A stretch of DNA of 64,000 bases from JANXLS01 sp035308565 (GTDB taxonomy: Bacteria > Planctomycetota > SZUA-567 > H5-PLA8): positions 1 to 64,000 of the forward strand of contig DATGGK010000241.1 of NCBI GenBank assembly GCA_035308565.1, in the 5' to 3' direction. How positions within the stretch are numbered: the first letter of the stretch is position 1; each line of letters begins with the position of its first letter. Positions 33,155 through 41,924 of the stretch are shown piece after piece. Below the pieces are notes generated by a model. It did not search any database. It had not been told where the DNA came from and was given only the letters and a program-made list of their open reading frames with translations. A program made the position numbers and the translations under genes.

Positions 33155-34575
33155 GGCTTCACCACCATCAATTTCGCCTCGCTGAATTCGCGAATTACGA
33201 TGGCCAATCCTTCGCGGCCGAATCCGGAATCCTTCACGCCGCCGTACACACTCGAATCGAGCCGAAAGGTCGTGGGCACATTTACGAGCACGGCGCCGCA
33301 TTCAAGCTGGCGGTACGCGAGTTCGGCATTTCGCAGCGATTGCGTGAAGACGCTCGCCTGCAAGCCGTACTTCGTGGCGTTCGCGCGCGCGATGCCTTCT
33401 TCAAAATCTTTGACGACATCGAACGTCACGACCGGCCCAAAGACTTCTTCGCAGGCGACGGATTGGTCCGGCGGCACGGCTTCAAGCAGCCACGGCGTGA
33501 TCTGCTTCTCGCCGCGCCGTTCACCGCGAACCAGCACGTTCGCGCCGGCGGCGATCGCGGCATCGACCCACGCTTGGACACGGTCGGCGGAGGCTTTGTC
33601 GATCAGCGGCCCGACGAGCGCGTTTTCGTCGGACGGTTTGTCGCTCACGCCGACGCCGCGCAGAATTCTTTCGGCAAGCTTGCGTTCGAATTCGTCGGCG
33701 ACGGCGCGGTGGACAAAGACGCGCTGCGTTTTGATGCAGACCTGGCCGGCGTAGACGTAGCCGGCGTTGGCGATGGCCGCGACGGCTGCGTCGAGATCGG
33801 CGCTTTGATCGACGATGGCGGCGGCGTTGCCGCCCAACTCGAGCAGCACTTTCTGGCGTTGCAGCGCGCCCTGCTTGATCGCCCAACCCGCGCGTGCGGA
33901 ACCGGTGAATGAGACTGCGGCGAATTCGGGGCACGCGCACAGCGCTTTGCCCAATTCAGGGCCGCCTGGAAGCACGTGCAGCGACGCGGGCGGCAAGCCG
34001 CTTTTGAAAACGATCTCGGCAAGCATCAACGCGGCGCGCGGCGCCTGCTGCGGCGGCTTGATCACGATCGGACATCCGGCAGCGAGCGCGGGCGCGACTT
34101 TATGCGCGACGAGATTGATTGGAAAATTAAATGGTGTGATGCCCAGAATCGGGCCGATCGGAAAATACTCGACGCGCCCGCTCATCCCCGCGCCCTGCGT
34201 TTCGCGGTCGGGATAAACGATGTCGCCAGGCGTGCGCAGCGCTTCTTCGGCGGCCCACAAGAAAGTTTTGACCGCGCGCTGCACTTCACCGTGCGACAGC
34301 GCCATCGGCTTCCCCGCTTCGTGACAGATTTCCAGTGCAATGCGCGCAGCGTTCTTCGAAATCTCGTCCGAAATCTTGCGCAGCGCTTCCGAGCGTTTGA
34401 AGCGCGTCATCGCGCGCAATTCAGGAAAGACTCGCGCCGCTGCACGCGCGGCGACGCGCGCTTGTTCCGGACTCACGGCGGGCGCGGGTTCGCATTGGAC
34501 GCCGGGCCACGGCGAAGTGATGGTCAGGAGAGCGGGAGTTTCGACGAACTGGCCGTCGAGCAGGAACGTGCTCAT
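33151..34575 (-). CDS. NAD(P)-dependent aldehyde dehydrogenase
   Basis: 474 residues from the ATG at 34575 (MSTFLLDGQFVETP). Full ALDH fold: ITPFNFP with Asn150, the Rossmann segment PIVIKPPQQAPRAAL, VSFTGSARAG, LLELGGN with general base Glu246, GQVCIKTQRV with catalytic Cys280, EEVFGPVVTF, and the C-terminal SSVYGGVKDSGFGREG. The length is normal for the superfamily. The sequence style is closest to lactaldehyde, succinate-semialdehyde or non-phosphorylating GAPDH types, but the substrate cannot be assigned. An upstream in-frame start would add seven residues and is less likely. Confidence 0.9.
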   Translation of the reverse strand: MSTFLLDGQFVETPALLTITSPWPGVQCEPAPAVSPEQARVAARAAARVFPELRAMTRFKRSEALRKISDEISKNAARIALEICHEAGKPMALSHGEVQRAVKTFLWAAEEALRTPGDIVYPDRETQGAGMSGRVEYFPIGPILGITPFNFPINLVAHKVAPALAAGCPIVIKPPQQAPRAALMLAEIVFKSGLPPASLHVLPGGPELGKALCACPEFAAVSFTGSARAGWAIKQGALQRQKVLLELGGNAAAIVDQSADLDAAVAAIANAGYVYAGQVCIKTQRVFVHRAVADEFERKLAERILRGVGVSDKPSDENALVGPLIDKASADRVQAWVDAAIAAGANVLVRGERRGEKQITPWLLEAVPPDQSVACEEVFGPVVTFDVVKDFEEGIARANATKYGLQASVFTQSLRNAELAYRQLECGAVLVNVPTTFRLDSSVYGGVKDSGFGREGLAIVIREFSEAKLMVVKP

Positions 34576-34655
34576 GGATTCAATCGTAGCGAACACGAAA
34601 TTGGCAGCAAGGAAAACCAGTTCGAGATCGCGGCGTCAGAGGCAAGGTGGCAGTT

Positions 34656-34871
34656 CAACTCCAACGGAGTTGCGTCTGATTGCGGACAGGACTGCGGAGC
34701 ATCGTTCGACCATTCGGACGCAACGCCTTTGGCGTTGAAAGACAACTCTGTGCATGTTTCCCAGGGTAGCGTCGAGTACGACGCAACCCTGGGCTTTGGT
34801 ATGCAACGCCGTTGGCGTTGAACGTCGGCGTCTTGCTTCGCAAGATGAACGTGCAGGCGGGACGCCTGCAC
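34656..34871. repeat. Composite hairpin repeat, copy 3, in a 300-base gene-free gap
   Basis: Ordered hairpins: CAACTCCAACGGAGTTG (34656-34672), CAACGCCTTTGGCGTTG (34731-34747), CCCAGGGT (34770-34777) pairing with ACCCTGGG (34796-34803), CAACGCCGTTGGCGTTG (34814-34830), and a GCAGGCGGGACGCCTGC hairpin near 34852. The same order of elements occurs in more degenerate form at 10268 and 10861. No gene is seen in this gap. Confidence 0.7.
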
Positions 34872-34877
34872 CACGGA

Positions 34878-37800
34878 TTACCGTTCGCGAACGCTGGTCG
34901 GCATGCTGGCGGGGGTGGTCCAGTCGTCGGCATCGACCGGCACTTTCTTCGGCGGCTTCGGCGCGGGCGCAGGGGCTTTGGCCACATCGACGGTTTCGCC
35001 GTTTTTCTGATCGGTTTGCGACGTGGGTTCCGGCGGCGCGGGAACGTCCCCGCCCTGTGATTTGTTCTTCAGCCGCTGCTTGCGCAGGATTTGGAATGGA
35101 TCGAAGTTGCGCGATTCCGGCTCTTCAAAATCACCGTTGACCTGCGACGGATTCACCAGATTATCGTTTTCAGGGAGAATCAAATTGCGCGAAACGATCG
35201 TCGGGCGCACGGCGGCAAAGAAGCCGTGGTCGTTGAGGTTTTTGTCCACGGAATAAATGAGCGAGGCGTCGAAAGGACCGTAGTGCCGCGTGATTTCCCA
35301 ACGCTCCAACTGGCGGCCTCTGATCAGGGACAGCGATTTCTTCTTCTCGAAAACCTGCTCGTAGCCGAAGGCCCAGCGATCGCTGAGTTCGTATTGCACC
35401 TGGACGCGATATTGGTCCGAACCGGTAATCGCGCGGTCGGTGTTGGTGTAATTAAAGCGTTCGTCAAAGTGCAGGCGCCAGCGGTCGTGCGGGTCGATGG
35501 TGATGCCGTAGTTCGACGTTTCGTCGCGGTATTTTTGCGGGTCGATGCCGACGCCGCCGTCGAAGCGGACGACGTCGAGCACGCGCAGGAAGCCCTGCAT
35601 CCGCAGCAGTCCAAACGTGTCGCCGCTCAAGACGCGCTCGCGGTCGGTTTTGGCGGGATAAACGTCAAGAGCCGTGTCGAACCCGGCTACACTGATGGTC
35701 CGCTCCGGGTCGCCTTCGACTTTTCCGGCGCGATGAGTCTGCGCGGTCTGATCCAGCGAGAACGTGATGACATTGTTGCGGATCAAATCGTCGTACTGAT
35801 CGAAATCCAAAATCATGGCCGGGTCTTTGTACGTGTTGCTCACACCCGCGTAGCTTATTTTCGGTTCGACGACGTGGCGGAAACCATCAATGCCTAGTTC
35901 TTCATTTTTCAAATCGCAGAACGTGCCGTAGAAGCGCGAGTCGATATCGAAGCCATACTCGGCCGCGCCCTGCGCCGTGGATTTGCCGTCGATGCGCGTG
36001 GAAGCGGGGTTCTCATTGAAGCGCGAATTGTCGTAGAGCGCCTGCTGCGTGCCAATATAAGGAGTGACCGTCGCTATGCACAGATCGACAGGCCGCTGGA
36101 ATTTGAGCCATCCCGCGAGGCGGTCCGTGTCGAAATCGGGCTGATCGTAAATGGCCTTCTCGAAATAGCGCTTGATGTGCGTGCCCTGCATTTCGCCCGA
36201 CACCAAGATGCCGTAGCCGATGTTGGTCGGAATCTGAGTGTAGGTCATTGCCGGCTCGTAGCCGGTAAACGTGCCGTAGTCGACGGGGCTGCGCGGCGGC
36301 GAACTGTCGAACTTCTCCGGGTCGGTGCGGTAGAGCAATTCGAAGGACCAATCCTCGCTTGCTTTGCGCATCGAGAGCAGCGCTTCGGACTGGTTATCCT
36401 GATTGTAATTCCGCGGGAAAAACTCGAGATTGAAATCGCGGTCCGATTGGCGCTCGTACACAGCGTCAAAATAGACGTTCTCAAAGCCGAGCACGCGCTT
36501 GATGGGAATGTGTTCGTTGAGTTCAACCAACCCGCGCACTTCGTTTTCGTGCGGATCGATGGCGAAGGACGGCGGGCCGGCGTTGTCCAACAAGCGGCGT
36601 TTCAAGAAAAGCAGGTTCGCGTCAAACTGAATGCGCGGAAAACCGTCGATTTTCGGCTGAATGCGCCGTTCCAGATCGTGCCGCGCGCGGGCCACGGCAT
36701 CCTCGTCGCTGATCTGAAATTCATCCTCGCCATAGGTGCGAATGTGGCCGGACCCGTATTCGTAATAGAGCCTATCCGTACCGCAGCCCGGCACTTGATA
36801 GCCTTGTGTCTGCCATGCCAATTCCAAGCCCAGCGCCGGGCCGCGCTTCCAGCGCTCGTCCACGTCGATGTACACGTGTGTCAGCTCGAAATTCCTGGTC
36901 ATGACTTCTTTGCCGTCGGTGCTCTGCCCCATGCCGTAGCCGATGCGCAGCAATCCATAATTGCCCCAACGTCCTGAACTGCCCTGGTTGAACGAGAAGT
37001 ACTCGCGCTTCTTGGACAGGTCATACGTAATGGTGGGGAATTTGAAAAGATTGAATCCGAAGATTTGAATCTGCGCGCCCTTTGCGATTACTTTTTCGGG
37101 CTGCAGCACGGTTTTGCCCGGAGTCGTCGGATCGGGCACTTCCATCATGTAAAAATCCAGCGACTCGGCCTTCACGCCATAGATCGGGTGCACCATTTCG
37201 TCATTGCTGATGAACGTGTTTTCGCCGGTCAGGTGCAGCGGGCTGTGGCGGATGAATTTCTCCGCATGCATCATCATGCTGGTGCGCGCCTGCGGGTCGC
37301 TGTCCACTTCGTACACGCCATAGGGATCGCGCGCCCTGAATACCAACTCCTCGCCCGGCGCGGTGGCGGCGGGATGCTTGTTGACCGCGGACAGATCGTC
37401 TCTGTGCAGCCCCGGGTCTTCCGGAAGTCCAATTTTATTGCGGTTGCCCCTCTTCGTGCTCGATCCGGATCCTGATGCATTTTGCGGGGCAACAATCCGC
37501 ATCGCCGAATCCACCATGTAACCGGTGCCGCTGTCCACATCCATGTAGGCCGCCGTGGCCTCCATCGTCGATTCGCCGATCTTGAGGATGCAATGGCCTT
37601 CGGCGTACATTTCGTTGGTTTCGCGATAAAAGACGATGTTGTCGGCTTCGCATTTAATCCCGCCGGCGAAACGAATCCACGCGCTGCCCGACAGCACGAC
37701 CGCGGATTTCACGTCGAGGAACGACTGCTTGGTCGCGGACCAATCCACGTCGTCCATGCTCATCTTCAGCGGATTATTGTCGGGAGCGGTTTTTGGCGCG

Positions 37801-37895
37801 GGCTTCGGCGCGTCGCCGGCGACGGCACGCCCCAGAAGAACGGCCAGCGCAAGCGCCAATGTCAGACGACAGGTGTTTCGCGCGAGATTGATCAT
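34878..37895 (-). CDS. lptD: LptD/OstA-like LPS-assembly outer-membrane protein
   Basis: About 1005 residues from the ATG at 37895; signal peptide MINLARNTCRLTLALALAVLLGRAVA. Residues ~60-150 form an OstA/LptA-type jellyroll (KSAVVLSGSAWIRFAGGIKCEADNIVFYRETNEMYAEGHCIL). From ~230 the sequence has alternating aromatic beta-strands typical of a large barrel (FNLFKFPTITYDLSKKREYFSF, WRLHFDERFNYTNTDRAI, YRVQVQYELSDRWAFGYEQVF). LptD inserts LPS into the outer leaflet, working with the lipoprotein LptE. At over 1000 residues it is longer than the E. coli protein (784). The Pro-rich C-terminal tail (VPAPPEPTSQ; APAPAPKPPKKVP) is unusual, since LptD barrels normally end in a terminal strand. No other lpt gene is adjacent. 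Confidence 0.7.
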   Translation of the reverse strand: MINLARNTCRLTLALALAVLLGRAVAGDAPKPAPKTAPDNNPLKMSMDDVDWSATKQSFLDVKSAVVLSGSAWIRFAGGIKCEADNIVFYRETNEMYAEGHCILKIGESTMEATAAYMDVDSGTGYMVDSAMRIVAPQNASGSGSSTKRGNRNKIGLPEDPGLHRDDLSAVNKHPAATAPGEELVFRARDPYGVYEVDSDPQARTSMMMHAEKFIRHSPLHLTGENTFISNDEMVHPIYGVKAESLDFYMMEVPDPTTPGKTVLQPEKVIAKGAQIQIFGFNLFKFPTITYDLSKKREYFSFNQGSSGRWGNYGLLRIGYGMGQSTDGKEVMTRNFELTHVYIDVDERWKRGPALGLELAWQTQGYQVPGCGTDRLYYEYGSGHIRTYGEDEFQISDEDAVARARHDLERRIQPKIDGFPRIQFDANLLFLKRRLLDNAGPPSFAIDPHENEVRGLVELNEHIPIKRVLGFENVYFDAVYERQSDRDFNLEFFPRNYNQDNQSEALLSMRKASEDWSFELLYRTDPEKFDSSPPRSPVDYGTFTGYEPAMTYTQIPTNIGYGILVSGEMQGTHIKRYFEKAIYDQPDFDTDRLAGWLKFQRPVDLCIATVTPYIGTQQALYDNSRFNENPASTRIDGKSTAQGAAEYGFDIDSRFYGTFCDLKNEELGIDGFRHVVEPKISYAGVSNTYKDPAMILDFDQYDDLIRNNVITFSLDQTAQTHRAGKVEGDPERTISVAGFDTALDVYPAKTDRERVLSGDTFGLLRMQGFLRVLDVVRFDGGVGIDPQKYRDETSNYGITIDPHDRWRLHFDERFNYTNTDRAITGSDQYRVQVQYELSDRWAFGYEQVFEKKKSLSLIRGRQLERWEITRHYGPFDASLIYSVDKNLNDHGFFAAVRPTIVSRNLILPENDNLVNPSQVNGDFEEPESRNFDPFQILRKQRLKNKSQGGDVPAPPEPTSQTDQKNGETVDVAKAPAPAPKPPKKVPVDADDWTTPASMPTSVRER

Positions 37896-38176
37896 GAGCG
37901 GGCTTATGGTAACGGCTCCCGGCCAAATTGCAAGGTTGACTGTCATCTATATCGGAAGAATCGTTGTCGGAATTCAATAGAAGGACTCGCCTAAACGCAT
38001 TGCCTTCAAGGAGAAGAACCGCAATTGTGCAGCGGGATCGCCGAAATCTCTTCTGAATTTGTAAGGATATCCGTCGCGAGGCGAGTTAAAATAAGCAGCG
38101 TGTTGCCGGTTTGGACACCAGTTTGGCGTGTATGTGACGATGAAGCTGCTCTCGGAATGTCGAAGGAATCTTGCTC

Positions 38177-38908
38177 ATGTCCAGGTCGGCGCGCGATATA
38201 CGCGAAGCTCTCGCAAGGAAAATCAAAGACGAAATCTCCGGCCCCGCGTTGCTGCGCATGATCGCCGAATACGACGCGTGGATGGTGCCGAATTCGTTCG
38301 TCAATGTGGGCAACCCGCCGCAGCAATACGCGGTCATGTTCACCGACGAAGAAGCGTATAAACTCGCGCAGGACCAGTTCGGCGACAAAAACGTTCCGCT
38401 CGAATATTTGCAGATTCCCGGCAGCCGGATCCTCGCGATGCTGGCCGGTTCGGTGGACAGCATCAGCATCAATCCGTGTTCGGAAGATTCGATCGCGTTT
38501 CCAAAGCATTTGCTTCCCGAACTCGTCAAATGGGGCCAGGCCATCGAAGTGGAACGCACCCTTTATAGTGTCCTGCACGACGACCAAGGCTGGCAGACGA
38601 TTAAAAATTACGACAGCTATTACGTGCCGATCAAACAGACTTCCGAAGGCACTTACGCGCCGCTGCCCGCGCCCGACAGCAAGGGCCGCAATTTGCTGGC
38701 GGTCTTCACGTTCAGCGACGCGCTCAACGCTTATGTGCTCGACCAGCACGAGGGCGTGCCGGTGGATGTCACCATCTACAGCGGCGGGAACCTGTGCAAA
38801 TGGATCGTCGATTCCAATTGCGACGGCGTGGTCTTCAATTGCTGCGGCCCGGGGCGGCCGGCGGCGTTCGCGAAGGAATTCGCGAAAGAAGTGCTGAGTT
38901 ACGCGTAA
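38177..38908 (+). CDS. SseB-like hypothetical protein
   Basis: 243 residues from the ATG at 38177, preceded by AAGGAATC. The region AWMVPNSFVNVGNPPQQYAVMFTDEEAYKLAQ resembles the SseB N-terminal domain ('FVPV..FTS.EEA'). Later LLAVFTFSDALNAYVLDQHEGVPVDVTIYSGGNLCKWIVDSNCDGVVFNC reads like a second half of similar fold. There is no signal peptide. SseB-like proteins occur widely outside type III secretion, with no agreed function. It is followed closely by proB, with a GC-rich hairpin between. Confidence 0.65.
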   Translation: MSRSARDIREALARKIKDEISGPALLRMIAEYDAWMVPNSFVNVGNPPQQYAVMFTDEEAYKLAQDQFGDKNVPLEYLQIPGSRILAMLAGSVDSISINPCSEDSIAFPKHLLPELVKWGQAIEVERTLYSVLHDDQGWQTIKNYDSYYVPIKQTSEGTYAPLPAPDSKGRNLLAVFTFSDALNAYVLDQHEGVPVDVTIYSGGNLCKWIVDSNCDGVVFNCCGPGRPAAFAKEFAKEVLSYA

Positions 38909-38918
38909 TGCATTGTGG

Positions 38919-38937
38919 TGCAGGCGGCCCGCCTGCA
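38919..38937. repeat. Dispersed TGCAGGCGG hairpin
   Basis: TGCAGGCGGCCCGCCTGCA, a perfect 9-bp stem with a single-base loop, in the gap before proB. It is related to hairpins at 11174 and 34852. Confidence 0.75.
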
Positions 38938-38983
38938 GAAGTCCAACTGGAATTCGCGCGCTCATTCCATAACATGTGCTGCA

Positions 38984-40138
38984 ATGAGTTCCGAAATTGC
39001 AGGCGAATCCAGTCGCGCCGCGATCACGCGCGCGCGCCGCATCATCGTCAAAGTCGGTACGGCGCTGCTGACCGGCGAGACCACGCGCGTCAACCAGCGC
39101 TTCATTGCGCGGCTGTGCCAAGGGGTCAATGAGCTTTGGAAGCAGGGGCGCGAGACGGCGATTGTCACGTCGGGCGCGATTGGCGCTGGCTGCGGGGTGC
39201 TTGGCTATAAGGAGAAACCAACGTCGTTGTCGGAACGGCAGGCTTGCGCGGCGGCGGGGCAGGTTGAGTTGATGAAGATTTACGCGCAGGCGTTCAAGCG
39301 CGTGAAGCCGGCGCGGGCGGTGGGGCAACTGCTGCTGACGCGCGACACGCTGATTTCGCGGCGGCGCTATTTGAATTCGCGCAACACGATGATGACGCTG
39401 TTCCAGCGCAGCGCGGTGCCCATTGTTAATGAAAACGACACGATCAGCGTCGAGGAAATCCGTTTCGGCGACAACGATAATCTTTCGGCGCTGGTCGCGG
39501 GGATTGCCGAATCGGATCTGCTGATCATTTTGACGGACGTGGGCGGATTAATGGATTGCGACCCGCGCGCGAATCCGAAAGCGAAACTGATCCCGACCGT
39601 CGCGGAACTTACGCCGCAAATCGAGGCGATGGCGCGGCCGACGGGATCGTTTCTGGGCACCGGCGGGATGGTGAGCAAATTGCAGGCGGCGCGGATTGCA
39701 ATGGCGTCGGGGTTTGGATTGGTGCTGGCGGATGGGCACGATCCCGAGATTCTGCTGGACATCGTTGCGGGAAAAAATGTCGGTACGTATTTCAAACCGC
39801 GCGCCGAACGCATCAGCGCGCGCAAACATTGGCTGGCGTTCACGTCGCATCCGAAAGGCGCGATCGTCGTCGATGCCGGCGCGCGCGCGGCGTTGAAAAC
39901 GGGCGGAAAGAGTTTGCTGCCCTCGGGGATCGTGGACGTGCTGGGACAGTTCAAAGCGAACGAATTGGTGTCGCTGGTTTGCGAAAATGCGGAGTTCGCG
40001 CGCGGGCTGTCGAATTTTTCGAGCATCGACACGCACAAAATTCGCGGTAAGAAGTCGGCTCAGATTAAGGGGCTGCTCGAGGCGGATTCGACGAGCGGAG
40101 TGGAGTCGGTGCATCGGGATAATCTGGTGATTTTGTGA
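38984..40138 (+). CDS. proB: Glutamate 5-kinase
   Basis: 384 residues from the ATG at 38984. The amino-acid-kinase domain has IIVKVGTALLTG, IVTSGAIGAGCGVLGY, VGQLLLTRDTL, PIVNENDTISVEEIRFGDNDNLSALVAG and LLIILTDVGGLMDCDPR..GTGGMVSKLQAARIAMASG. A C-terminal PUA domain follows (GAIVVDAGARAALKTGGKSLLPSGI). It phosphorylates glutamate with ATP, the first step of proline synthesis; the NDN and GTGGM loops are the substrate and nucleotide sites. The stop overlaps the GTG start of the carbonic anhydrase (GTGA). proA is not present in the window. Confidence 0.95.
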   Translation: MSSEIAGESSRAAITRARRIIVKVGTALLTGETTRVNQRFIARLCQGVNELWKQGRETAIVTSGAIGAGCGVLGYKEKPTSLSERQACAAAGQVELMKIYAQAFKRVKPARAVGQLLLTRDTLISRRRYLNSRNTMMTLFQRSAVPIVNENDTISVEEIRFGDNDNLSALVAGIAESDLLIILTDVGGLMDCDPRANPKAKLIPTVAELTPQIEAMARPTGSFLGTGGMVSKLQAARIAMASGFGLVLADGHDPEILLDIVAGKNVGTYFKPRAERISARKHWLAFTSHPKGAIVVDAGARAALKTGGKSLLPSGIVDVLGQFKANELVSLVCENAEFARGLSNFSSIDTHKIRGKKSAQIKGLLEADSTSGVESVHRDNLVIL

Positions 40139-40821
40139 GCGCTGAAATCAAACAACTTTTCGAGAACAATCGCGCGTGGGCGGCGCAGATCAAAGCGAGC
40201 GATCCGCATTTTTTCTCGGCGCTCGCCAAAATCCAGCAGCCGCGCTACCTGTGGATTGGCTGCGCGGACAGCCGCGTGCCGGCCAACGAAATCGTGGGGT
40301 TAAAGCCGGGCGAGGTCTTCGTGCACCGCAACGTCGGAAACCTAGTCGTGCACACGGACCTCAATTGTCTGTCGGTGATTCAATTCGCGGTCGATGTGTT
40401 GAAGGTTGAGCACATCGTCGTCACGGGCCATTACGGCTGCGGCGGCGTGACTGCGGCAATGCAGAACAAACGCATCGGACTGTGCGACAACTGGCTGCGG
40501 CACATCAAGGACGTGAAGAACAAACATCGCGCGATTCTGGAGCGCTGCCAGCCGGTCGAGCGCGCATCGCGCTTGTGCGAACTGAACGTGATCGAGCAAG
40601 TGCTGCATGTGTGCGAGACGACGGTGGTGCAGGACGCGTGGGCGCGCCGCCAGCCCGTGCAAGTGAACGGCTGGATTTATTCGCTGGAAGACGGATTGCT
40701 GCAGGATTTGGGTGTGGCGACGCGCTATCCGGAGACGGTTTGGGACAATTACGAATGCGCGCTGAAGAATTTGGAGGATGAGGCGTGGCGGTTTGGGAAG
40801 TTGAGGGCTGAGCCGGAATGA
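40135..40821 (+). CDS. can: Beta-class carbonic anhydrase
   Basis: 228 residues from the GTG at 40135, overlapping the proB stop. Zinc ligands Cys43, His99 and Cys102 and the Asp45-Arg47 dyad are present in WIGCADSRVPANEIVGL and GHYGCGGV. HRNVGNLV is the usual active-site strand. The whole length matches the Can/plant-type clade (ending in LGVATRYPETVWDNY). It interconverts CO2 and bicarbonate in the cytosol, feeding carboxylations. Coupling to proB has no obvious metabolic logic. Confidence 0.95.
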   Translation: MSAEIKQLFENNRAWAAQIKASDPHFFSALAKIQQPRYLWIGCADSRVPANEIVGLKPGEVFVHRNVGNLVVHTDLNCLSVIQFAVDVLKVEHIVVTGHYGCGGVTAAMQNKRIGLCDNWLRHIKDVKNKHRAILERCQPVERASRLCELNVIEQVLHVCETTVVQDAWARRQPVQVNGWIYSLEDGLLQDLGVATRYPETVWDNYECALKNLEDEAWRFGKLRAEPE

Positions 40822-40822
40822 T

Positions 40823-40866
40823 CTCACGCAGAGGCGCAAAGGCGCAGTGGAAGGCGCGGAGAGGGA
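40823..40866 (+). repeat. Inverted repeat, left copy, flanking the YoeB module
   Basis: Core CGCAGAGGCGCAAAGGCGC (40827-40845) recurs exactly inverted at 41419-41437. A CTCACGCAGAGGCGC-type sequence is a common dispersed repeat in bacterial genomes. Confidence 0.8.
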
Positions 40867-40873
40867 ACGCAGG

Positions 40874-41131
40874 TTAATAATGGTAACGGCAGGTGAGGAT
40901 TCGAATTTTCGTGTCGGAGACTTGATATACCAAGCGGTGCTCGTCGTCGATGCGGCGCGACCAGCAGCCAGCGAGTTCGTGCTTAAGCGGTTCGGGTTTT
41001 CCCATCCCTTGAAACGGACTGGATCGGACTTCTTGAATGAGTCTGATGGTCTTCAACGCTTTTTTGCGGTCGTGGTTGACCCACCATTCCAAGTCATCGA
41101 AGCCCGCGGAGTCAAATTCCAAGCTTCGCAC
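40874..41131 (-). CDS. yoeB: YoeB-family mRNA-interferase toxin
   Basis: 85 residues from a GTG at 41131. Nearly full-length match in pattern to E. coli YoeB: GKPEPLKHELAGCWSRRIDDEHRLVYQV and C-terminal CRYHY. The catalytic set is present: Glu47, Arg66, His84, Tyr85. YoeB cleaves mRNA in the ribosomal A site. The start overlaps the 3' end of the antitoxin gene by 20 bases, the usual arrangement for coupled translation. The module is bounded by inverted repeats. Confidence 0.92.
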   Translation of the reverse strand: MRSLEFDSAGFDDLEWWVNHDRKKALKTIRLIQEVRSSPFQGMGKPEPLKHELAGCWSRRIDDEHRLVYQVSDTKIRILTCRYHY

Positions 41132-41324
41132 GCGCGTCCTCCAAGGAGATTCCGCTCGTTCGCTTCATGGCTTCAAGGAGGCGCTTTTTCATGGCGGGGC
41201 TTCTGAGCAGGTACGCGGTTTCTTTTTCGGATTCGAGTTCCCGCCACAATGCGATCGGGATAATGACGCCGGTAGCTTTTCCTTTTTCGTTGGAGATGAA
41301 TTGGATTTGCTTCGTTGCGGGCAT
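41112..41324 (-). CDS. YefM-like antitoxin, N-terminally short
   Basis: 70 residues; the start at 41324 follows GAGGAACA. The C-terminal half (ETAYLLRSPAMKKRLLEAMKR) is the YoeB-binding segment of YefM. The N-terminal half (MPATKQIQFISNEKGKATGVIIPIALWREL) lacks the first helices of the classical Phd/YefM DNA-binding domain and instead resembles short antitoxins with a 'GKATGVIIPIALW' strand. Autoregulation may therefore differ from the E. coli system. Confidence 0.82.
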   Translation of the reverse strand: MPATKQIQFISNEKGKATGVIIPIALWRELESEKETAYLLRSPAMKKRLLEAMKRTSGISLEDARAKLGI

Positions 41325-41413
41325 ACGCTGTTCCTCGATGGAGTTGCGGAATTGAATGTATGGGCTGAAATCGTGATGTCAAAGTTACTTTTTGTTGCGC
41401 GGAAAAGTTGAAT

Positions 41414-41441
41414 TCTCCGCGCCTTTGCGCCTCTGCGAGAG
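41414..41441 (-). repeat. Inverted repeat, right copy, flanking the YoeB module
   Basis: GCGCCTTTGCGCCTCTGCG (41419-41437) is the exact reverse complement of 40827-40845. It sits between the antitoxin start and the RNase HI start. Confidence 0.8.
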
Positions 41442-41459
41442 AAGAATTTGGAGAGGACC

Positions 41460-41921
41460 GTGAGCAAAACCGAAGCGCGCCCGAAAGTGACCATCTTCTG
41501 CGACGGCGGATGCAAGCCGAATCCGGGCGCGGGGGCTTGGGCGGCGATTTTGCAATTTGGCGACAAAGAGAAGGAGCTTACCGGCGGCGAGGCGGAGACG
41601 ACCAACAACCGCATGGAGTTGACGGCGGTGACGAAGGCGCTGGAGGAATTGAAGGTGCCGTGCGACGTGACGGTGGTCACGGACAGCGAGTATCTGGCGA
41701 ACGCGTTTCGGCAAAAGTGGATTGAGAGTTGGAAACGCAAGGGATGGATCAACAGCCAGAAGCAACCGGTGAAGAACAAAGATTTGTGGGTCGAACTGGA
41801 CGCACTGGTGGCGAAGCATCACGTGACGTGGGAATGGACGCGCGGGCATTCCGGGCATTGGGAGAACGAGCGCTGCGATGAGCTGGCGACGCAGACGCGG
41901 ATACGGATGTTTGGGCATTGA
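41460..41921 (+). CDS. rnhA: Ribonuclease HI
   Basis: 153 residues from the GTG at 41460 (GGAGAGG five bases upstream). The catalytic carboxylates are all present: Asp15 (FCDGGCKPNPGAGAWA), Glu53 (NNRMELTA), Asp75 (VTDSEYL) and Asp140 (NERCDELA), with His130 in TRGHSGH. The handle region KWIESWKRKGWINS is retained, as in E. coli type proteins. It degrades RNA in RNA-DNA hybrids, removing primers and R-loops. Confidence 0.95.
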   Translation: MSKTEARPKVTIFCDGGCKPNPGAGAWAAILQFGDKEKELTGGEAETTNNRMELTAVTKALEELKVPCDVTVVTDSEYLANAFRQKWIESWKRKGWINSQKQPVKNKDLWVELDALVAKHHVTWEWTRGHSGHWENERCDELATQTRIRMFGH

Positions 41922-41924
41922 ACG

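Noticed and set aside
38006..39328. 440-codon minus-strand frame across the SseB-like and proB genes
   Set aside because: Covers two genes with clear homology on the other strand and crosses their intergenic hairpin.
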